From Methanoculleus sp. (GTDB taxonomy: Archaea > Halobacteriota > Methanomicrobia > Methanomicrobiales > Methanoculleaceae), in the NCBI GenBank assembly GCA_028698765.1, contig JAQVVW010000066.1, forward strand, positions 1 through 7,201: a stretch of DNA of 7,201 bases, in the 5' to 3' direction. Position numbers and translations under genes: made by a program. Shown in pieces: positions 1 through 6,019 of this stretch. Every line of letters begins with the position of its first letter. Position 1 is the first letter of the stretch. The notes beneath the pieces were generated by a model. It was given only the letters and a program-made list of their open reading frames with translations. It ran no database searches and had not been told where the DNA came from.

Positions 1-490
1 TGGGGTTGTTCGGGGTGCAGAGGAAGGCGAGTTTTGCGCCCCGCGACCCCTCGACGAACTTCCCCGGGTCGACCGAGAAGTCTTCCTCCCGCGGGACGTT
101 CACGACCTCTGCGCCGTGCGCCGCGGCCGCGATCCCGTAGAAGGAGAAGGTCGGGGTCGAGACGGCCACCCTCTCGCCGGGCTCGACGACCGTCCGGATC
201 ACCGTCTCGATGACCCCGTCCATCCCCGCGCCGGTCACGAACCGGTAGTCGCCGTGGTAGCGGCGGAGGGCCTCGACGAGGGCAGACATCCGCTCATCGG
301 GGTAACGGTTCCCCTCTCGGAGAGCCGCTATCGCCGCCTCCAGCGCGGCGGGCGAGGGCGGCCGGGGGTTCTCGTTGCTCGCGAGCCGGGCCACCCGGTC
401 AAACCCGTGCTCCCGCGCGACGTCTCCGGCCTTCTTCGCGTAGGAGTAGCCGCCCGCACCCGTATAACACGCTCTAATCAAGCGCCGCAT
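1..490 (-). CDS. hisC: Histidinol-phosphate aminotransferase, N-terminal 163 residues (3' end outside window)
   Basis: PLP-dependent class I/II aminotransferase that makes histidinol phosphate from imidazole-acetol phosphate with glutamate as donor, in histidine synthesis. Visible family signatures are LASNENPRPPSP (about residues 36-47), the RYPD segment (62-65), the GAGMDGVIE cofactor loop (87-95), STPTFSFY (111-118) and CTPNNP (158-163), whose Asn contacts PLP. The window ends inside this last motif, so the catalytic Lys and C-terminal half are not seen; full-length enzymes are about 340-360 residues. The start chosen is the ATG at 488-490, which lies inside argD and gives a 17-nt overlap with the argD stop at 474-476. 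A GGTG stretch sits 6 nt upstream. A TTG at 479-481 in the same frame is a weaker alternative. Overlap with argD implies the same transcript and probably translational coupling. A related aspartate-type aminotransferase is possible, but the ASNENP and RYPD signatures favour HisC. Confidence 0.9.
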   Translation of the reverse strand, partial: MRRLIRACYTGAGGYSYAKKAGDVAREHGFDRVARLASNENPRPPSPAALEAAIAALREGNRYPDERMSALVEALRRYHGDYRFVTGAGMDGVIETVIRTVVEPGERVAVSTPTFSFYGIAAAAHGAEVVNVPREEDFSVDPGKFVEGSRGAKLAFLCTPNNP

Positions 491-1598
491 CGATGACACC
501 GACAGCCGCGTCGATCTCCTCATCCGTGATCACCAGCGGCGGGATCAGCCGTAGGTTCCCGTCGGCGGCGCAGTTGACGAGCACTCCGTTCTCGGCGCAG
601 GTCTGCTGCACCTCCGGGCACCGGTCGCCGACCGATATGCCGATGATCAGGCCGCGGCCGCGGGGGTTGTGGCGCGCGAGGCCCTTCATGAACCGCTCGC
701 CCTTCCGCACAACGTCGGGGAGGATCTCCTCGATGACGCCGATCGTCGCGAGCGCCGCCGCGCAGGCGAGCGGGCCCCCGGCAAACGTGCTCCCGTGCTC
801 GCTCTTCTTGAACTCGAGCCCCTCGCGGGCGACGAGCGCGCCGATCGGAAACCCGCTCGCAAGCCCCTTTGCGGTCGTGACGATGTCGGGGGTGACGCCC
901 GCGTGCTGGAAGGCGAACCATCTGCCCGTCCGGCCCATCCCCGTCTGCACCTCGTCGACGATCATCAGCGCGCCGGTATCGTCGCAGATATCCCGGACGC
1001 CCCGGAGGAACTCGTCGGGCGGTATCAGCACCCCGGCCTCGCCCTGGATCGGCTCGACGAAGACCCCGGCGGTCTCCTTATCGACCGCGCCCGCGAGCGC
1101 GTCGAGGTCGCCGTAGTCGACGAATCTGCAGGGAACCGAGAGCGGCTCGAACGGCTCCCGGATCGCAGGCTTGTGGGTGACCGCAAGCGACCCGCAGGTC
1201 CGGCCGTGGAACCCGTGGGTGAACGCGACGAACTTCTTCCTCCCCGTCCGGACGCGGGCGAGTTTGATCGCGCCGTCGTTCGCCTCCGCGCCGGAGTTCG
1301 AGAAGAACGCCTTCGCAAGTCCCGAGATCCCGACGAGTTTCTCCGCGAGTTCCGCCTGGTTCGGGATGTAATAGAGGTTCGAGCAGTGGATCAGTTCGTG
1401 GGCCTGGTCGCAGATCGCCTTGACGACCAACGGGTGGCAGTGGCCGGTGCTGCAGACCGCAATACCCGCCACGCAGTCGATATACTCGCGCCCCTGGTCG
1501 TCCCAGACACGCGATCCCGCGCCGCGGACGATCTTCATCGTCCGGGAGAACGCGGGCATGTAGTAGCGCGCATCAAGCACGCGTGAGTCTTCCGCCAT
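474..1598 (-). CDS. argD: Acetylornithine aminotransferase
   Basis: Class III PLP aminotransferase of 374 residues that interconverts N-acetylglutamate semialdehyde and N-acetylornithine in arginine synthesis; it is cytosolic. Motifs in order: substrate-side CVAGIAVCSTGHCHP (42-56), PLP phosphate-binding SNSGAEAND (100-108), THGFHGRT (127-134), VEPIQGEAGV (181-190), MIVDEVQTGMGRTG (212-225) with PLP-pyridine Asp215, the Schiff-base Lys244 in TTAKGLASGFPIGA, and GSTFAGGPLACAAA (269-282). The length is normal and all key residues are present. The ATG start is 4 nt after the guaAB stop, with GAGTGA as a possible ribosome site overlapping that stop. It is third in the operon and overlaps hisC at its 3' end. 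The related 4-aminobutyrate and ornithine aminotransferases share these motifs; placement beside hisC, the compact length and the TGHCHP region favour ArgD. It could also act in lysine synthesis (N-succinyl-diaminopimelate aminotransferase), which sequence alone cannot decide. Confidence 0.93.
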   Translation of the reverse strand: MAEDSRVLDARYYMPAFSRTMKIVRGAGSRVWDDQGREYIDCVAGIAVCSTGHCHPLVVKAICDQAHELIHCSNLYYIPNQAELAEKLVGISGLAKAFFSNSGAEANDGAIKLARVRTGRKKFVAFTHGFHGRTCGSLAVTHKPAIREPFEPLSVPCRFVDYGDLDALAGAVDKETAGVFVEPIQGEAGVLIPPDEFLRGVRDICDDTGALMIVDEVQTGMGRTGRWFAFQHAGVTPDIVTTAKGLASGFPIGALVAREGLEFKKSEHGSTFAGGPLACAAALATIGVIEEILPDVVRKGERFMKGLARHNPRGRGLIIGISVGDRCPEVQQTCAENGVLVNCAADGNLRLIPPLVITDEEIDAAVGVIDAALD

Positions 1599-1602
1599 GA
1601 TA

Positions 1603-2520
1603 TCACTCGTATTCGATCGTCGCGGGGGGTTTGGGGGTGACGTCGTAGACGACCCGGGCGACGCCGGGGATCTCGCCGGTGATCCGGGCCGCCATCCGCG
1701 AAAGCGTCTCGTAGGGGAGGAGCAGGGGTTCGGCGGTCATCCCGTCCCGGGACTGGACGGCCCGGACGGCGACGATCCAGCCGTGGAGCCGGACGTCTCC
1801 CTTGACCCCGGTCCCGAGCCCGATGAGGGCCGCGAAACACTGCCAGGGGCTGAACTCCTCCACCAGGCACTCCTCGACGATGGCGTTCGCCTCCCTGACG
1901 ATCGCGATCTTCTCCTTCGTCACCTCACCGAGCACCCGGACGGCGAGCCCCGGGCCCGGGAAGGGCATCCGGTGCTGGATCTCCGCCGGGAGGCCGAGCC
2001 CGCCGGCGACCTCGCGGACCTCGTCCTTGTAGAGGTCGGCGAGCGGCTCGATGACGCCCTTGAACTCGATATCGAGGGGCATGCCGCCGACGTTGTGGTG
2101 GCTCTTGATGCCCCCTTCGCTCTCGATCCGGTCGGGGTAGATCGTCCCCTGCAGGAGCATCGTCGCGCCGGTCCGCTTCGCTTCCCGCTCGAAGATCCGG
2201 ACGAACTTCTCGCCGATGGCCTTGCGCTTCTCCTCGGGATCGACGATGCCCGCGAGAGCCTCGAAGAACTCGTCCGCGGCATCCACGACACGGAGGTTCG
2301 CATCGGCAAAGAGCGACCGGATGCGATCGGTCTCTCCCTTCCGCATGAGGCCGGTATCCACGTATATCGGAACGAGGCGGTCGCCTATCGCACGGGTCGC
2401 GAGCGCCGCGCAGACCGACGAGTCAACGCCGCCGGAGAGCGCCATCACGACCTTATCCTCGCCGGCAGCATCGCGTATCTCTCTGACTGCCTGGTCGATA
2501 AACTTCTCGACGTTTACCAT
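1603..2520 (-). CDS. guaAB: GMP synthase, ATP-pyrophosphatase subunit B
   Basis: The synthetase half of two-subunit archaeal GMP synthase: it adenylates XMP with ATP and uses ammonia from the separate glutamine amidotransferase subunit (GuaAA) to form GMP. It has 305 residues. The N-type ATP pyrophosphatase P-loop SGGVDSS is at 29-35, followed by [13 protein letters not shown] (51-63), [12 protein letters not shown] (123-134), [11 protein letters not shown] (136-146) and the XMP-site [16 protein letters not shown] (184-199). The C-terminal dimerisation domain ends in [14 protein letters not shown] (292-305), close to the family's usual PPATIEWE ending. There is no amidotransferase domain, and no guaAA gene lies in this window. 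The ATG start is 9 nt after the pyrG stop, and an AGGTGA ribosome site overlaps that stop codon, which suggests coupled translation with pyrG. It is the second gene of the cluster. Confidence 0.95.
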   Translation of the reverse strand: MVNVEKFIDQAVREIRDAAGEDKVVMALSGGVDSSVCAALATRAIGDRLVPIYVDTGLMRKGETDRIRSLFADANLRVVDAADEFFEALAGIVDPEEKRKAIGEKFVRIFEREAKRTGATMLLQGTIYPDRIESEGGIKSHHNVGGMPLDIEFKGVIEPLADLYKDEVREVAGGLGLPAEIQHRMPFPGPGLAVRVLGEVTKEKIAIVREANAIVEECLVEEFSPWQCFAALIGLGTGVKGDVRLHGWIVAVRAVQSRDGMTAEPLLLPYETLSRMAARITGEIPGVARVVYDVTPKPPATIEYE

Positions 2521-2529
2521 TCTGCTGTC

Positions 2530-2535
2530 TCACCT
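2530..2535 (-). promoter_or_regulatory. Shine-Dalgarno of guaAB overlapping pyrG stop
   Basis: On the minus strand AGGTGA is formed by the last pyrG Arg codon (AGG) plus its TGA stop, with 9 nt between it and the guaAB ATG. A ribosome terminating on pyrG would sit on this site, so guaAB translation is probably coupled to pyrG. If the pyrG frameshift is real in the cell, most ribosomes would stop far upstream (about 3050), which could weaken this coupling. Confidence 0.6.
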
Positions 2536-4114
2536 GATCTCTGACGATTTATTCTTCTTGCATGCTTCTACAAAGCCGATGTAGGGCGGGGAGGGTTTTG
2601 TCGGGCTCGATCTGAACTCGGGGTGGAACTGCGTCGCGAGGTAGAAGGGGTGGTCCGGGATCTCGCAGACCTCCATCCGCGGCCCGCAGGCACCCGAGAA
2701 GACGAGCCCGGCGGTCTCGAGGTCGGCGATGAACTCCGGGTTCACTTCGTAGCGGTGACGGTGCCGTTCCACGATCGCCGTTTGGCCGTAAAGACCGGCC
2801 ACCATCGTCCCGTTTTTCAGGACGACGTCACAGTTCCCGAGGCGCATCGTGCCGCCGAGGTCGCCGACTCCTTCCTGCTCGGGGAGGATGGCGATGACGT
2901 GCGTCCCCTCCTCCATCTCCTCGCTCGTGGCGTCCTCGATGCCGAGGACGTGCCGGGTATACTCGATCACCGAGAGCTGGAACCCGAGGCAGAGGCCGAG
3001 GTAGGGTTTTTTGTTCTCGCGGGCGTACCGGATTGCCCGGATCTTCCCCTCAATACCACGCTTCCCGAACCCGCCCGGGAAGGATGCCGTCGACGTCGGC
3101 GAGATCGCGGTCCTCGAACGTCTCCGCGTCCAGCCAGCGGATCTTCACCTCGGTGGAGAGCGTCCGCCCGGCGTGCTTGAGCGACTCCTTGATGGACATG
3201 TAGACGTCCTCGATCCCGTACTTGCTGACGACGGCGACCGTCACCCGGTTCGTGTACTCCTGCGAGACGACCCGGTACCACGCGGGGTCCGGTTCCCGGT
3301 TCTCAAGGCCGAGGTAACTGCAGACGACGTCCGCGAGCCCTTCCTTCTCCAGCTCCATCGGGATCTGGTAGATGTCGGGGGCGTCCTTTGCGGAGACGAC
3401 GGCTTTCACCGGGACATCAGTGAAGGTGGATATCTTCTTCTTCGTCTGCGGCCCGATCACGTCGTTGCTCCTCGCGACGATGATGTCGGGCTGCAACCCG
3501 AGTTCGCGGAGCGCCTTCACCGAGTGCTGCGTGGGTTTGGTCTTGAAGTCTCCCATCGTGTCCATCGGGACCAGGGTGACGTGAACCAGGATCATATCTT
3601 CCGGCGCGAGTTCGCCGTGCATCTGCCGCACGGCCTCGAGAAACGGCATGCTCTCGATGTCGCCCACCGTGCCGCCGACCTCAACCATACAGACATCGGC
3701 AACCTTGCCGCCGTTGACCGCCTCTTCGGCCGCGCGGCTGATGCAGTGCTTGATCTCGTCGGTGATGTGGGGGATGATCTGGACGGTCGCGCCGAGGAAA
3801 TCCCCGCGCCGCTCCCTCTCGATGACGTTCCGGTAGACCTTGCCCGTCGTGATGTTGTGGATCGACTTGAGGTTGATGTCTAAGAACCGCTCGTAGTTGC
3901 CGAGATCGAGGTCGACTTCCCCTCCGTCGGAGAGGACGAAGACTTCGCCGTGCTGGGCGGGGTTCATGGTTCCGGCATCGATGTTCAGGTACGGGTCGAT
4001 CTTCACCGCCGTTACCCGGTAGCCGCGATTTTTCAGGAGGCGGCCGATGGATGCGGTGGTGATGCCTTTCCCGAGTCCGCTCATGACGCCGCCGGTTACA
4101 ACGATATACTTCAA
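2530..4114 (-). CDS. pyrG: CTP synthase, interrupted by a frameshift near 3076-3080
   Basis: CTP synthase aminates UTP to CTP with ATP and glutamine. The N-terminal synthetase domain is intact: [11 protein letters not shown] (7-17), [16 protein letters not shown] (37-52), [18 protein letters not shown] (55-72), [12 protein letters not shown] (144-155) and [10 protein letters not shown] (194-203). The reading frame runs into DGIL (342-345), then reads RVREAWY and stops at 3050-3052. The continuation lies in another frame: [12 protein letters not shown], the glutaminase nucleophile in YLGLCLGFQ (Cys at 2989-2991), the HPEF catalytic His and Glu near the C-terminus, and a TGA at 2530. Homologues read DGILVPGGFG here, so either one base is extra or the first two bases of a Val codon are missing just before the Pro codon. 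Bridging gives about 527-528 residues, a normal length. The start is the TTG at 4112-4114, placed by a GGAGGGG site 9 nt upstream; the open frame above it has no family similarity. It is the first gene of the operon. Since CTP synthase is usually essential, a sequence error is the simplest reading. Confidence 0.93.
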
Positions 4115-4123
4115 GGTCTCTTT

Positions 4124-4130
4124 CCCCTCC
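4124..4130 (-). promoter_or_regulatory. Strong Shine-Dalgarno of pyrG, deciding a TTG start
   Basis: GGAGGGG on the minus strand ends 9 nt before the TTG at 4114. The protein then opens with (M)[16 protein letters not shown], the expected N-terminus of CTP synthase, so this site supports TTG rather than the far-upstream in-frame ATG at 4516. Confidence 0.8.
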
Positions 4131-4147
4131 GGTTCTGCCGGATGCTC

Positions 4148-4192
4148 TATCTTATGTATGTGATCTCGGGTATTGAGAATGTATTGTTTCGG
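4148..4192 (-). promoter_or_regulatory. Candidate promoter region of the pyrG operon
   Basis: This is the only A/T-rich stretch in the 134-nt gap between the thioesterase stop and the pyrG start. Two TATA-like minus-strand sequences occur, CATACATAAG (about 4151-4160) and ACAATACATTC (about 4180-4190). The second would place transcription start near 4158 and leave a short leader containing the Shine-Dalgarno. Neither is a strong match to an archaeal TATA box, so which one works is a guess. Confidence 0.27.
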
Positions 4193-4208
4193 CAGTCCGC
4201 CGGGAAAT

Positions 4209-4240
4209 CCCCGCCGGGGTAACGCGGTCTTCCGGCGGGG
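4209..4240 (-). terminator. GC-rich stem-loop downstream of the thioesterase gene
   Basis: A perfect 9-bp inverted repeat, CCCCGCCGG and CCGGCGGGG, is separated by 14 nt. It starts 8 nt past the thioesterase stop, in the space before the pyrG leader. Position suggests a transcript 3' end or a processing/stability hairpin separating the two units. There is no U-tract immediately after the stem in the minus direction, so a bacterial-style intrinsic terminator is not supported. Confidence 0.35.
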
Positions 4241-4248
4241 CGTCCCGG

Positions 4249-4659
4249 CTACCCTTCGATGACCGCGAACGATGTCGATGTCCGGGTGAGAAGGGTGTCG
4301 TCCGCCGCGTTCCTGACCTCCCCATCTGCAAACGCCACCCGGCGGCCTTTGCGGACGACCCTTCCTGTGGCGACGATCGCCCCCGTGTTGACGCCTTTCA
4401 GGAAACTGGTATGCTCGTCGATCGTGGCAATCCGCTCGTTCTCGGCGAGAAGCGTATACAGTGCAAGCGCAATCGCCTCGTCGGCGAGCGCCACGTAGAT
4501 CCCGCCCTGGAGCCATCCGGCGCCGTTCAGCATATCCGGTCGGACCTCCATCGTGAGGCGGGCGCGCCCGTCGCCGTATTCATCCACATCTATCCCCATC
4601 AGTTTGAAGAAGGGATTTGCATCCCTTCCGATCCGTTTCAGTTCGTCAATGTAGCCCAC
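4249..4659 (-). CDS. PaaI-like hotdog-fold acyl-CoA thioesterase
   Basis: This is a 136-residue protein of the 4HBT/PaaI hotdog superfamily; members hydrolyse acyl- or aryl-CoA thioesters, usually as tetramers. The substrate here is unknown. The hallmark helix region is [20 protein letters not shown] (43-62): Asn45, the Gly-Gly pair (52-53) and Asp60, at the position of the catalytic acid in PaaI-type enzymes. The usual His before the Gly pair is Gln51. The strands after it ([19 protein letters not shown], then [12 protein letters not shown], then [10 protein letters not shown]) match the family's beta-sheet. The start chosen is the GTG at 4657-4659, with GGGAGGT 8 nt upstream. A longer open frame begins at a TTG at 4710, inside or at the edge of the inserted element, and would add 17 residues unlike the family. 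The gene lies just downstream of the element's right end, so its native promoter has probably been displaced. It is separated from pyrG by 134 nt. Confidence 0.82.
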   Translation of the reverse strand: MGYIDELKRIGRDANPFFKLMGIDVDEYGDGRARLTMEVRPDMLNGAGWLQGGIYVALADEAIALALYTLLAENERIATIDEHTSFLKGVNTGAIVATGRVVRKGRRVAFADGEVRNAADDTLLTRTSTSFAVIEG

Positions 4660-4667
4660 GCGACCGT

Positions 4668-4674
4668 ACCTCCC
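4668..4674 (-). promoter_or_regulatory. Shine-Dalgarno of the thioesterase gene, deciding a GTG start
   Basis: GGGAGGT on the minus strand sits 8 nt before the GTG at 4657-4659. It is the best ribosome site in the leader and argues against the TTG at 4710, which lies at the element junction and has no comparable site in front of it. Confidence 0.7.
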
Positions 4675-4706
4675 GGAGGATACGGAGTCTGCCGGGATAA
4701 ACGTTG

Positions 4707-4850
4707 TCAACTACCCCGCCCTGAAGGGCGGGGCTTGTAACCATGTCAGCGACACGCTACATTCGGCTGGTTGACGGGCAGCCTACTCAGGCAAGATCTA
4801 CCTGCTTGAGCAATGTTACGAGCAGCATTGAGGTCAGCATGGAGCTGGAA
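4707..4850 (-). ncRNA. Possible TnpB-associated omega RNA (reRNA), boundaries inferred
   Basis: In characterised TnpB systems (ISDra2 and relatives) a noncoding RNA comes from the 3' end of tnpB and the right end, and continues into flanking DNA that acts as guide. The same layout exists here: the tnpB stop at 4746-4748, then the hairpin CCCCGCCC-TTCA-GGGCGGGG (4733-4714 on the minus strand), then the element edge near 4706. The sequence directly shows the hairpin and the order only. The 5' end, processing and existence of the RNA are inferred from the family. Any guide would begin with AACGTTTATCCCGG from about 4705 downward. Confidence 0.3.
4714..4733 (-). repeat. Right-end hairpin of the element
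   Basis: A perfect 8-bp stem, CCCCGCCC and GGGCGGGG, with a 4-nt loop (TTCA on the minus strand), lies 12 nt past the tnpB stop. Flanking bases are GTTACAAG before and TAGTTGAC after. It resembles the left-end hairpin core (8 bp, loop TTTA), as expected if one Y1 transposase recognises both ends. It may also end the tnpB transcript or cap the omega RNA scaffold. Confidence 0.8.
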
Positions 4851-5849
4851 CCCGCACTTTCGGCATTGGAACGACGACCCTTCCCGGTTCCCCTTGTAGG
4901 TATGCCCGCACACCGAACACTTCTGCGAAGTGTACCGGGCATCCACCAGGAGAATTTGCTTTCCAAGAGCCTCGGCCTTGTACCGGAGGAACTGCTCCAG
5001 TTCGTAGAACGACCAGGTGTTCAACTTCTTGTTGAACGATTTGCTGCGCCGCTTCTGGACCCGGATTTTGCTCAAATTTTCCAGAGCGAAGACCGTAAAG
5101 GCCGAATTGGCAATCTGCTTCGCGATACAATGGTTGGTGTCAGTCACAAACCGTCTTTCCCGTCCGGCAATCCTGCGGAGTTTCCGCGTTGCCGACCGGG
5201 TGCCTTTGGACTGCAACTCCGTGCGAAGATGAGCATACTTTGCCCGCACATTCTTGACGCGCCGGGAGTTGAAAAAGGAGTTATCGGAGCAGACCGCGAC
5301 ATTCACGATCCCTCGGTCGATACCAAGCACCCGAACTTCCCGTACCAACTCGACATCAGGATGTCCCATCGAGATGTGAAGATAGAACACTCTCTTCCTT
5401 CGATCATACGAGACGGTCGACGAAGTGACGGTCCAGGAAAGGTACTGGCGATGATACTCCGAGATGGGGAACGTCGCTTTGATCCGTCCTTGTACCGATG
5501 CAATGGTGGCGATGCCGTGGATCAGATTCACCGTGATGACCCGCTGGTTGTACCGCATAGCAGCGAGCGGTTTTTGTTCCGGCAGACTCTTACACCGGGA
5601 GGCTTTCAGGGCTTCACACGCGCAATCGCGCGCACCCTGCACCAAAGAGGACGGAAGATCAGGAACAGCCTCACGAACAGCCTGGTAGGTTGCCTTATGG
5701 TTCTCCACCTTGTTCCAGGTATGGTTCTCGAACCCCCACTGTGCGGAAGCAGAGAACGCCGTGGAATAGGCTCGCATCGTATCGAGGAGAGCCGTGGACC
5801 CGCCATCGGGCAACTGAAGTTTGAACGTGATTGTCCTAATCACATTCAT
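4746..5849 (-). CDS. tnpB: TnpB RNA-guided nuclease of an IS200/IS605-type element
   Basis: This 367-residue TnpB/OrfB protein belongs to the family ancestral to Cas12 nucleases; characterised members are RNA-guided DNA endonucleases that promote retention of their element. The N-terminal region (about 1-165) is the helical/wedge domain, starting NVIRTITFKLQ. The RuvC-like core shows all three acidic residues: Asp178 in VLGIDRGIVNVAV, Glu257 in FALENLSKIRV and Asp339 in HADLNAARNIAQAG. Between the last two, a four-cysteine zinc ribbon is complete (Cys311, Cys314, Cys329, Cys332). YTSQKCSVCG (306-315) and FQCRKCG (327-333) are classic. The basic stretch RVQKRRSKSFNKK (263-275) follows RuvC-II. 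Length is within the family's usual 350-450. There is no internal stop or shift, so the protein looks functional. The ATG start has no Shine-Dalgarno but a TATA-like box 27 nt upstream, suggesting a leaderless message. The gene stands alone with no tnpA. Codon use is less GC-biased than in the flanking biosynthetic genes. Confidence 0.94.
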   Translation of the reverse strand: MNVIRTITFKLQLPDGGSTALLDTMRAYSTAFSASAQWGFENHTWNKVENHKATYQAVREAVPDLPSSLVQGARDCACEALKASRCKSLPEQKPLAAMRYNQRVITVNLIHGIATIASVQGRIKATFPISEYHRQYLSWTVTSSTVSYDRRKRVFYLHISMGHPDVELVREVRVLGIDRGIVNVAVCSDNSFFNSRRVKNVRAKYAHLRTELQSKGTRSATRKLRRIAGRERRFVTDTNHCIAKQIANSAFTVFALENLSKIRVQKRRSKSFNKKLNTWSFYELEQFLRYKAEALGKQILLVDARYTSQKCSVCGHTYKGNREGSSFQCRKCGFQLHADLNAARNIAQAGRSCLSRLPVNQPNVACR

Positions 5850-5871
5850 ATAATGACTGGGTTAGAAGAAA

Positions 5872-5880
5872 GATATATCG
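5872..5880 (-). promoter_or_regulatory. TATA-like box of tnpB, leaderless spacing
   Basis: CGATATATC on the minus strand is centred about 27 nt before the tnpB ATG at 5849. Archaeal TATA boxes sit about 25-27 nt before transcription start, so the message would begin at or next to the start codon. No Shine-Dalgarno lies in the space between, which fits leaderless translation. It lies inside the element, so tnpB carries its own promoter. Confidence 0.45.
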
Positions 5881-5889
5881 GAGGTGACA

Positions 5890-5931
5890 GGGCAATTCCT
5901 CCCCGGCCTAAAGGCCGGGGTCTCTTTGCCC
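5890..5931 (-). repeat. Left-end two-tier hairpin of the element
   Basis: The core is an 8-bp perfect stem, CCCCGGCC and GGCCGGGG, with a 4-nt loop (TTTA on the minus strand). A 5x5 internal loop separates it from an outer 6-bp stem, GGGCAA and TTGCCC. The hexamer CAATTC (plus strand) occurs on both sides, at 5893-5898 and 5931-5936. The hairpin lies about 40 nt upstream of the tnpB start, where the Y1 transposase binding site of the left end is expected. It could also affect transcription entering tnpB from outside. Confidence 0.75.
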
Positions 5932-6019
5932 AATTCAGATGAAAACCAGCGCCGGAAACGGATTCGATCTGTCTACCCTGTTCGTTCACCGTCAGGCCCC
6001 ACCCCCGCGCCGCCGTCCC

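Larger units (their letters stand above)
4706..5937 (-). mobile_element. tnpB-only IS200/IS605-family element (IS1341-like)
   Basis: This is a single-gene element of about 1.2 kb read on the minus strand. The left end (5' of tnpB) carries the hairpin at 5890-5931 and the right end the hairpin at 4714-4733; tnpB fills the space between. Hairpin ends without terminal inverted repeats or target duplication are what IS200/IS605 elements show. There is no tnpA (Y1 transposase), so movement would need a TnpA in trans. The boundaries are estimates: the right end is placed after TTGAC, which follows the hairpin on the minus strand, and the left end is placed just outside the AATTG flanking the left hairpin. 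Base composition is visibly less GC-rich than the flanking operon, consistent with acquired DNA. The insertion lies between the thioesterase and the divergent hypothetical gene. Confidence 0.85.

Noticed and set aside
479..481. TTG as hisC start
   Set aside because: An in-frame ATG three codons upstream (488-490) is preferred; the difference is only three residues.
669..1586. A 305-codon plus-strand frame opposite argD, and similar ones opposite guaAB and pyrG (1597-2544, 3011-3883)
   Set aside because: GC-rich shadows of clearly identified enzymes; low-complexity Arg/Asp/Glu/Pro-rich products.
4115..4516. In-frame N-terminal extension of pyrG up to an ATG at 4516
   Set aside because: It overlaps the thioesterase gene, has no CTP synthase similarity, and the TTG at 4114 has an excellent ribosome site.
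4660..4710. Longer thioesterase start at a TTG (4710)
   Set aside because: The codon lies at the element junction and lacks a ribosome site; the GTG at 4659 has GGGAGGT at 8 nt.
4743..5942. A 399-codon plus-strand frame covering the whole tnpB gene and longer than it
   Set aside because: It lies antisense to an unambiguous TnpB, has no recognisable motif, and crosses both element hairpins; a shadow frame.
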